Assembly (NCBI GenBank): GCA_012520735.1
Contig: JAAYNR010000025.1
Span: forward strand, 1-32,980
Direction of reading: 5' to 3'
Length of the DNA stretch: 32,980 bases
From: Lentisphaerota bacterium
Lineage (GTDB): Bacteria > Verrucomicrobiota > Kiritimatiellia > RFP12 > JAAYNR01
Made by a program: the position numbers and the translations under genes. The notes beneath the pieces were generated by a model. The model did not search any database, had not been told where the DNA came from, and saw only the letters and a program-made list of their open reading frames with translations. This document shows, in pieces, positions 27,167 through 32,980 of the stretch (position 1 is the first letter of the stretch; each line of letters begins with the position of its first letter).

Positions 27167-28030
27167 ATGAAACTAGATAACATCAAAACCTTCATCTCCA
27201 TCGGCGCCCACTGCGACGACGTTGAATACCGCACCGGGGGGCTCTTCTCACGCCTCACCCGCCAAGGTGCCCGTGGCGTATATGTAGTGATGGTAGAAAA
27301 CCCCTACGTAGGCTCCGGTTATATTATTAAAGATGCCGCCACTGCTCTGGCGACCAGACGCGCCGAGTCGTTAAAAGGTGCCGCTCAACTCGGTGCCGCC
27401 AGGGTCGAATTCTTCGGCTTTAAAAGCTACTACCTCCACACCCCCGACCGTCAAACCGTTTTCCCCGCCTTCCGCAGCCGCGAAGAGACCATCGCTATGG
27501 CCAACGAAGTCACCTGGTACGGTCTGCCGCCTGTCCAGAATGCTTACCTCTTCCCCGAGTGTGTTGCCCGCCTTGTAAACCTCATCACAGAAGAGAAACC
27601 CGACCTGATCCTTAACCACACCCCCAACGACCGTCACCCCGACCACTACAGCGTCGGCCGTTTTGTAGAGCTCGTCACCAACGACCTCAACAACGCCGGC
27701 GCTAACCTCACCCAACTCCACCGCGAGCCCGGCAGCGGCGGCTCCATGGGCGGCTGGCGTCCCACCATCTTCTTCGAACTTTCAGCCGCTGATGTCGAAC
27801 GCCAGCAACGCGCCATGGAGTGCTTCCCCAGCCAATTCCCCGGCGGCCTGAAAGGCTACGCTGAACGACGCGCCCGCGCCTTCGGCAAACTAGCCGGCGT
27901 CACCTTCGCCGAAGGCTACACCGCCAGCGGTGGCGGTGCCGACGGCTCCTGGAGCCGCTACGACCACGAATGGGAGAGATGCGTCGCAATGCCCGCCGAC
28001 CCCATCACCGTCATCCCCCTCAACGCATAG
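27167..28030 (+). CDS. PIG-L family deacetylase (LmbE-like)
   Basis: 'FISIGAHCDDVEYRTGGLFSRLTRQG' (AHxDDxE motif), 'RRAESLKGAAQLGAARVEFFGF', 'PDLILNHTPNDRHPDHYSVGRFV'. Confidence 0.88.
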   Translation: MKLDNIKTFISIGAHCDDVEYRTGGLFSRLTRQGARGVYVVMVENPYVGSGYIIKDAATALATRRAESLKGAAQLGAARVEFFGFKSYYLHTPDRQTVFPAFRSREETIAMANEVTWYGLPPVQNAYLFPECVARLVNLITEEKPDLILNHTPNDRHPDHYSVGRFVELVTNDLNNAGANLTQLHREPGSGGSMGGWRPTIFFELSAADVERQQRAMECFPSQFPGGLKGYAERRARAFGKLAGVTFAEGYTASGGGADGSWSRYDHEWERCVAMPADPITVIPLNA

Positions 28031-28076
28031 GCTAAGACGTATTTCTCCGAAACCGCCTCGCCCTGTGTTTGCCATT

Positions 28077-28096
28077 AAACCATTAAGGCATTCCCC
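28077..28096 (+). repeat. Copy 1 of a dispersed 20-bp exact repeat AAACCATTAAGGCATTCCCC
   Basis: Identical to 32835-32854. Followed here by extra ATTAAGGC units (acattaaggcattaaggcatt). Confidence 0.85.
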
Positions 28097-28152
28097 ACAC
28101 ACACATTAAGGCATTAAGGCATTCTATCCCTCCCTCCACCTTCACTTTTCCA

Positions 28153-28174
28153 ACTGTGCGCTCCCGCGCACAGT
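28153..28174. terminator. Perfect 9-bp-arm hairpin in convergent intergenic region
   Basis: ACTGTGCGC-tccc-GCGCACAGT. No T-tract; it may be structural rather than a terminator. Confidence 0.35.
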
Positions 28175-28177
28175 CAC

Positions 28178-28260
28178 CATTCGGACCCATTCGTGTCCAT
28201 TCGTGGTTAACTCTCCCTTTTCTTCCCCTTTTCCGTGTATTCCGTATATTCCGTGGTTAA
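28178..28260 (-). repeat. Two related short-period repeat arrays, each bounded by TTAACCACG on the minus strand
   Basis: Plus strand: CATTCGGACC|CATTCGTGTC|CATTCGTGGT|TAA (28178-28210, 10-bp period) and TTCCGTGTA|TTCCGTATA|TTCCGTGGT|TAA (28231-28260, 9-bp period). Confidence 0.8.
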
Positions 28261-28348
28261 TCCTCTCCAGGTAGCTTGAGCCTCCGTACCTCTGTGAAAT
28301 AATCCCATTCAGCACCTTCCGTGGCTCTCTCCCAGCGAACAAAATTTA

Positions 28349-29812
28349 TTATTTGTCACCCCTCGCCCAGTCGGCAAATCTGGCGGCAAATTTATCTATC
28401 GCAATCTCGGGATAGTTTACCAGACTGGTGCGCAAAATATTATTAACCGGTTCACTCCACTCTTTTGGAATGCGCCCCGCCCCATACATCATCCCCCACA
28501 AGCTCCCTACAGTTGCACCGTTGCAGTCGGTGTCAAACCCAGCCATTACTGCCTGTCCGATGCACTTACCGAAGTCTCGCCCGCCCCACAGTAACGATGC
28601 CGCCACAATCTGTGCGTTTGAGTTAGTATGGCACCAGTCGTGCATTCGTCTCTCATTCCATAGCGCATGGATATATTCACAGGCTAAGTCAAAATCTGCC
28701 CCGTCGTCCCACAGTGCCACTATCGTCTCGACATCTTCCCGCAGACGACTCCCCGCCGGTATCTCTCCCAGACCGGCATAAATCACCTCTTCCCAATCCC
28801 TTAACACCGCCGCCGCCGCCAACATGGCCGCTACCCACATAGCCCCGTATATCCCGTTTTTAACATGTGAAATTGTCGCATCACGCCAGGCCCACTCTGC
28901 TGCCCGTTGCGGATTACCCGGGTTGGCATAGCCATAGGCATCTGCCCTGATCTGTGCGCCAATCCACTCGCGGTAGGGATTGATCAGCGTGGCACTATAT
29001 GGTGGCACCACACCTGCTACCAGATTGCGGTAGGCAACCCTCTCTGCTGTAAAAGTGGTAAATAACGGCAACTCCTGTAACCAGGCACTAGCCATATCTT
29101 GTGCCGTAAACTCTCCTCCACAGCGCATCAGTAAATCCATCCCCAGCACCGTGTAATTTGTGTCGTCGTCTGGCACCATCCCGTTAATATGCGGCATCAG
29201 ACAACTATTGTACCACCTCTCTTTTACAGTTGCACCGAATTTATGGACCGGACGCAGCGCTGCAATCCGTTCGGCCATCTTTTTCGTCGGCACTCTGAAG
29301 TAACGCTCTAATGGCCAGTTGCCGGTGGCCTTGGCGGTTATCTCAATACTGGTGCGGTGCCACCCTTCCACCGGCTTACCCAGTAGACAGCCGCAAACGC
29401 GCCCTAGCAGTGCTCCATGAATTTGGCGCCGCAACTTAGCCTTGGTGCCACTCCATTGCGGTACCTCTACCTCCGGCTCACCACGGGCTGCAACAATTTC
29501 CGCCAGATCGTTTGGCTCATTGTATGGATAACCGCTGCGCAGGGGCAGTTCCTGTATTGATGTAGAGAGTTTCTTATAACGTTCAAGCCATTGTCCATTA
29601 CGGCCACCCCCCAAAGGATTACCATTGTCAGGAGCCGCAACCCGGTTTAACGCCCGTATCTGCGCCCGTACCGACGCTAAGTCACGCCCTTCCTGCTCAG
29701 CCTGCAAAACCTCGAGCTCCAGATCCACGCCAGATAGATAGGTGTGACGATTCAGCCAAGCAGCCGTATCGTCCCATGTGCACGTCTCACAACCAGATTT
29801 TGTTTTTTTCAT
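28349..29812 (-). CDS. ADP-ribosylglycohydrolase family protein
   Basis: 'GALLGRVCGCLLGKPVEGW', 'PDDDTNYTVLGMDLL', 'AVMAGFDTDCNGATVGSLWGMMYGA' are ADP-ribosylglycohydrolase fold motifs. About 125-residue N-terminal extension. Confidence 0.87.
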   Translation of the reverse strand: MKKTKSGCETCTWDDTAAWLNRHTYLSGVDLELEVLQAEQEGRDLASVRAQIRALNRVAAPDNGNPLGGGRNGQWLERYKKLSTSIQELPLRSGYPYNEPNDLAEIVAARGEPEVEVPQWSGTKAKLRRQIHGALLGRVCGCLLGKPVEGWHRTSIEITAKATGNWPLERYFRVPTKKMAERIAALRPVHKFGATVKERWYNSCLMPHINGMVPDDDTNYTVLGMDLLMRCGGEFTAQDMASAWLQELPLFTTFTAERVAYRNLVAGVVPPYSATLINPYREWIGAQIRADAYGYANPGNPQRAAEWAWRDATISHVKNGIYGAMWVAAMLAAAAVLRDWEEVIYAGLGEIPAGSRLREDVETIVALWDDGADFDLACEYIHALWNERRMHDWCHTNSNAQIVAASLLWGGRDFGKCIGQAVMAGFDTDCNGATVGSLWGMMYGAGRIPKEWSEPVNNILRTSLVNYPEIAIDKFAARFADWARGDK

Positions 29813-29974
29813 ACCAATTACTTAGCCTCACATAAATTACTGCTTTTAAGTTTACCATGAACTACACCGCTGTTCAATATCCCATTGTTGATAGCAATTC
29901 AACGTTTGTTCAACGACAGTTCCAGTTGTAATCAGCCTAACTTCACCTCTCCCGTGTAACCTGGTTGCCTATAA

Positions 29975-31222
29975 TTACATCTGGCAAACTATCCCCTTGC
30001 GGCGCGACTCCTCGGCAGCAAAAACTGTCAGGTGCGACTCCAGTGTAGCTGCCGCTCCAGAAAGTATCTGTGAACGGTCGCCCGTGGCAATAGCGCCGAT
30101 AAACGCGTTCATTAAACCACCATCGCCCCCACCATGACCACCCAGAACCGAGTCGTCGCCGGCATTAGTATCAATCTCCTGCCACTTGTTTGTGGCGTAG
30201 TCAAAGTGTTTAATCACAGAGCTGTCAATAGTCTCAATATACCCTAACGTACCGCCAATACGTGTTTGGCGGGCCCCGCCGGGATTAAAGGCGGTCATCG
30301 TAAAATTAGCCGTAGAGCCATCGGCATACTGCAAACATACCACCTGATTATCAACAACATCGTTGTCGCAGGCGTAAACACAACGACCATATGGACCTTC
30401 ACGCAATGCTCTCTCTAAAGTCTCCGCTGTCATCTCTGGGTCAACCACATCCAGCGGCCACGCCAGCCGCTCCTCCTCCAGCATGGCAAAGTAAAACCGT
30501 TTGGCAGAGTATGGACACGTATCATTCAAGCTGCAATCCATGCACCGCGCAGCAGCACCTGCTGGTGCCTCAGATGGTTTAAAGTGGCGCAACGACCCAA
30601 AAGACGAAACCCGCGCACACGGTTTACCCATAATATGACTCAACCAGTCAATATCATGACAACTCTTGGCCAGCAACATGCCGTTACAATCGGTTTCACG
30701 TCGCCAATTACCCCGCACAAAGGAGTGTGCCTGATGCCAAAACCCTACCGGCTCATAATGGTCAATTGAGGTAATATCGCCAATTGTCCCCCGGTCAAGT
30801 ATCTCTTTAAGCGCCTTGGTAAAGGCAGTATAACGCAACACATGGCATACCGCAAAAATAATCCCCGTCTCCTCCACCGCCGCAACAATATTACGACACG
30901 CCTCAACACTCGGTGCCATCGGTTTTTCCAGCAAAACGTGGTACCCCAGTTTGGCAAAAGCTATCGCCGGCTCTTCGTGCATGGTGTCTTGGGTGCAGAT
31001 AAGCACGGCATCAGCCATACGCGGTTTAGCCGCCGCCTTGCGCCAGTCGTCAAAGACATTCTCAGCCGCTATCTCATGCTCTTGTGCCAGTTTCTGACGG
31101 AAAAAATCGCGTGGCTCAGCCACACCTACTACCCGCGCCCGATCAGGGCAACTCTTGGCAAATTTGGCATACCCCTGCCCGCGTCCACCCGCACCTACCA
31201 CCAGCAATGTAACTACCTTCAT
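29975..31222 (-). CDS. Gfo/Idh/MocA family oxidoreductase
   Basis: N-terminal Rossmann 'LLVVGAGGRGQGYAKFA', 'HVLLEKPMAPSVEACRNIV', 'CNGMLLAKSCHDIDWLSHIMG', Cys insert 'CMDCSLNDTCPYSAKRFY'. Start taken at MKVVTLLVVG (31222). Confidence 0.93.
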   Translation of the reverse strand: MKVVTLLVVGAGGRGQGYAKFAKSCPDRARVVGVAEPRDFFRQKLAQEHEIAAENVFDDWRKAAAKPRMADAVLICTQDTMHEEPAIAFAKLGYHVLLEKPMAPSVEACRNIVAAVEETGIIFAVCHVLRYTAFTKALKEILDRGTIGDITSIDHYEPVGFWHQAHSFVRGNWRRETDCNGMLLAKSCHDIDWLSHIMGKPCARVSSFGSLRHFKPSEAPAGAAARCMDCSLNDTCPYSAKRFYFAMLEEERLAWPLDVVDPEMTAETLERALREGPYGRCVYACDNDVVDNQVVCLQYADGSTANFTMTAFNPGGARQTRIGGTLGYIETIDSSVIKHFDYATNKWQEIDTNAGDDSVLGGHGGGDGGLMNAFIGAIATGDRSQILSGAAATLESHLTVFAAEESRRKGIVCQM

Positions 31223-31276
31223 TTTTGCTCCTTTTTTCTCTCTTGTCCACGGTTTACAAACCAAAATACTATCTGC

Positions 31277-32515
31277 TCACTCCTTGCGCAAGGCTACCAT
31301 CGGGTCGAGGCGGGCAGCACGGCGCGCCGGGATGAAGCTCGCCAGAGTACAAAAAACAATTACCATCAACGCCACCTGCACCACCTCCCACGGCACAAGC
31401 CGCCAGGGGATGCTGTCCAGCCCATATACCTGCTTGGGGAACACCTCTACACCCACCATGGCCAATATCGAAACCAGATGTTGCAGATTATGGAGAATCA
31501 ACACCGCCGTAATTACCCCCAACACTGTACCGATAATACACTGCACCCAACCATGGAGAACAAAAGTCATCATCACCTGACGCCCACTGAAGCCAAGTGC
31601 CTTAAGCAACCCTATCTCATCGCTCTTCTGCACGGTAATCACAATCAGCGTATTAGTTACACAAAATATAGCCACCACCGTAATAAACATCAGCAGAATA
31701 GCCATCATATTCTTCTCAACAGCCAACGCATTAAAGAGCTGACGATCCACCTCGTGCCAGGTTCTGACCAGAAAGCTATCACCCACTACCGCTTTGATAT
31801 TGGCCACCACCCGTGCAAAGGCCGGCAAATCCTGCGGCTTACTCGTTTTAACATGTATTGAGTAAGCTCCCTCACGCAACCCCATTAAATCTCGCCCCAC
31901 AGCCAGTGAGGTCAAAATAAAACCACTGTCAAAATCACGCTGTCCGGCATTAAAAATACCCCGCACTACCAACTCTTCCGGAAAATAGACCTCGTCAGGA
32001 TTTACCAAATTCATCGGTGAATAGACCAGCATGGTATCTCCCACACCTATCTGCATCTCTGCAGCAAGGTCAACCCCCAACACCACCGAGTCGCCCTCCA
32101 GATCAAAAACCCCGTCTACAATATTAGTCACTTGCATCAACCCCTCCACCCTGTCAGGATCAATGCCAACAATCAATGGCGCCACAATACGCCGGCCATA
32201 CTCTGCCAACACTCTGGTCTCTATCCCCGGCGACACTGCTGTCACCTCAGGGATAGCTTCAATCCACTCACTCAGTGCCTCCTCTTGAGTAATGATGCCA
32301 CCCGGCATGGTAACTGTTACATGCGGCTTAAATGCCAGTATTTTCTCCTGCCACATATCGCCAAAACCAGTCATAACGGCACGGACAATAATCACCACCG
32401 CCACACCGAGCACAACACCCAGTATCGAAATCAAAGTTACAACCGAGGTAAAAGAACGCTTCGGCTTCAAATATTTTAATGCTAAATAGAGGGCAAAACG
32501 CATCACTACTCCCAT
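31277..32515 (-). CDS. LolC/LolE-type FtsX-family ABC permease
   Basis: 'MRFALYLALKYLKPKRSFTSVVTLISILGVVLGVAVVIIV', 'VEKNMMAILLMFITVVAIFCVTNTLIVITVQKSDEIGLLKALGFSGRQVMMTFVLHG', C-terminal 'SFIPARRAARLDPMVALRKE'. Confidence 0.9.
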   Translation of the reverse strand: MGVVMRFALYLALKYLKPKRSFTSVVTLISILGVVLGVAVVIIVRAVMTGFGDMWQEKILAFKPHVTVTMPGGIITQEEALSEWIEAIPEVTAVSPGIETRVLAEYGRRIVAPLIVGIDPDRVEGLMQVTNIVDGVFDLEGDSVVLGVDLAAEMQIGVGDTMLVYSPMNLVNPDEVYFPEELVVRGIFNAGQRDFDSGFILTSLAVGRDLMGLREGAYSIHVKTSKPQDLPAFARVVANIKAVVGDSFLVRTWHEVDRQLFNALAVEKNMMAILLMFITVVAIFCVTNTLIVITVQKSDEIGLLKALGFSGRQVMMTFVLHGWVQCIIGTVLGVITAVLILHNLQHLVSILAMVGVEVFPKQVYGLDSIPWRLVPWEVVQVALMVIVFCTLASFIPARRAARLDPMVALRKE

Positions 32516-32635
32516 AATGGACCAATTGCTGTCAATCGACAACTCTGGTTTGTGGCACTTAAATATAACTGATCTTACCAACAATTGCCAATGCAACCTT
32601 TATCACCCGCACCACAGCAAGGCGCGTTTCTCCCA

Positions 32636-32811
32636 AAACGCCGCCCTTAAACGAATCGCCCCCTCCCTGCCCTGAAAGGGCTATACATTCCAGCCCGGGG
32701 CAACGCCACGGGGTTACGTCACATAATAAATTTAGCCCTGAAAGGGCGTGACATAACCCCCGGCGGCGCTCACGCCGTAACACTTAAACGCCACCTTTAA
32801 ACGAAACCACC
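32636..32811. repeat. Intergenic element with two GCCCTGAAAGGGC hairpin motifs, flanked by imperfect 25-bp direct repeats
   Basis: GCCCTGAAAGGGC at 32669-32681 and 32735-32747. Flanks AAACGCCGCCCTTAAACGAATCGCC (32636-32660) and AAACGCCACCTTTAAACGAAACCACC (32786-32811). Confidence 0.7.
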
Positions 32812-32834
32812 TCTATTCTTCGATTAAGTGTGTT

Positions 32835-32854
32835 AAACCATTAAGGCATTCCCC
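32835..32854 (+). repeat. Copy 2 of the dispersed repeat AAACCATTAAGGCATTCCCC
   Basis: Exact 20-bp match to 28077-28096. Confidence 0.85.
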
Positions 32855-32976
32855 GCCCAATGTACGGTAGGCATTCCTGCCTGCCACTCCCATCCACCTC
32901 CTCGGGACAGGCAAGAATGCCTATCCTACTCTATGCCACTCGCCCAATGTACGGTAGGCATTCCTGCCTGCCACTC
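32855..32976. repeat. Direct and inverted repeats of a GTAGGCATTCCTGCCTGCC-type motif
   Basis: GCCCAATGTACGGTAGGCATTCCTGCCTGCCACTC is exact at 32855-32889 and 32942-32976, with a diverged inverted copy GACAGGCAAGAATGCCTATCCTAC at 32906-32929. Confidence 0.9.
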
Positions 32977-32980
32977 GTGC

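Noticed and set aside
26698-27258. 186-aa minus-strand ORF over the end of the MinD fusion and the start of the PIG-L gene
   Set aside because: Antisense shadow ORF in high-GC3 coding sequence; Gly/Asp/Val-biased with no motif.
30842-31861. 339-aa plus-strand ORF
   Set aside because: Spans antisense across the oxidoreductase and permease genes; His/Asn/Arg-rich shadow translation with no motifs.
32559-32783. 74-aa minus-strand ORF as a real gene
   Set aside because: Lies over the GCCCTGAAAGGGC intergenic repeat element; translation derives from repeat sequence.
32855-32976. CRISPR array
   Set aside because: Only two exact copies plus an inverted diverged one; spacing irregular, no regular spacer series and no cas genes in the window.

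Overview
The window is about 33 kb of a Gram-negative chromosome. Gene content and style suggest the PVC group (Lentisphaerae/Kiritimatiellae-like), but this is only an impression. It has four strand-coherent blocks. (1) + strand, 1-11112: a truncated CreD-like membrane protein, an unusual protein with a histidine-kinase-like DHp segment lacking the phospho-acceptor His, recC, recB, and a URO-D family protein whose start region looks frameshifted. (2) - strand, 20055-11247: a compact four-gene operon (secretin-like protein, HlyD/MacA-like adaptor, ABC ATPase, MacB-like permease), a broken beta-propeller-like gene, a phosphomannomutase/phosphoglucomutase and an RlmB/TrmH-like rRNA methyltransferase. 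(3) + strand, 20230-28030: a secreted thioredoxin-like/Ig-like protein followed by a cluster resembling the Desulfovibrio 'orange protein' (ORP) locus: two NifX/ORP-like proteins, a PNPOx-like protein, an MBL-fold protein, an Mrp/NBP35 ATPase, and a single-chain fusion of two ferredoxin-containing MinD-family ATPases. A PIG-L deacetylase ends the block. (4) - strand, 32515-28349: a LolC/E-like permease, a Gfo/Idh/MocA oxidoreductase and an ADP-ribosylglycohydrolase-like protein. Intergenic regions near 28.1 kb and 32.6-33.0 kb carry several short repeat families. The most interesting candidates are the ABC-adaptor-secretin operon and the ORP-like cluster with its double-MinD fusion. No tRNA, rRNA or CRISPR array was recognised by eye. 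All family assignments come from motif recognition, not database searches.
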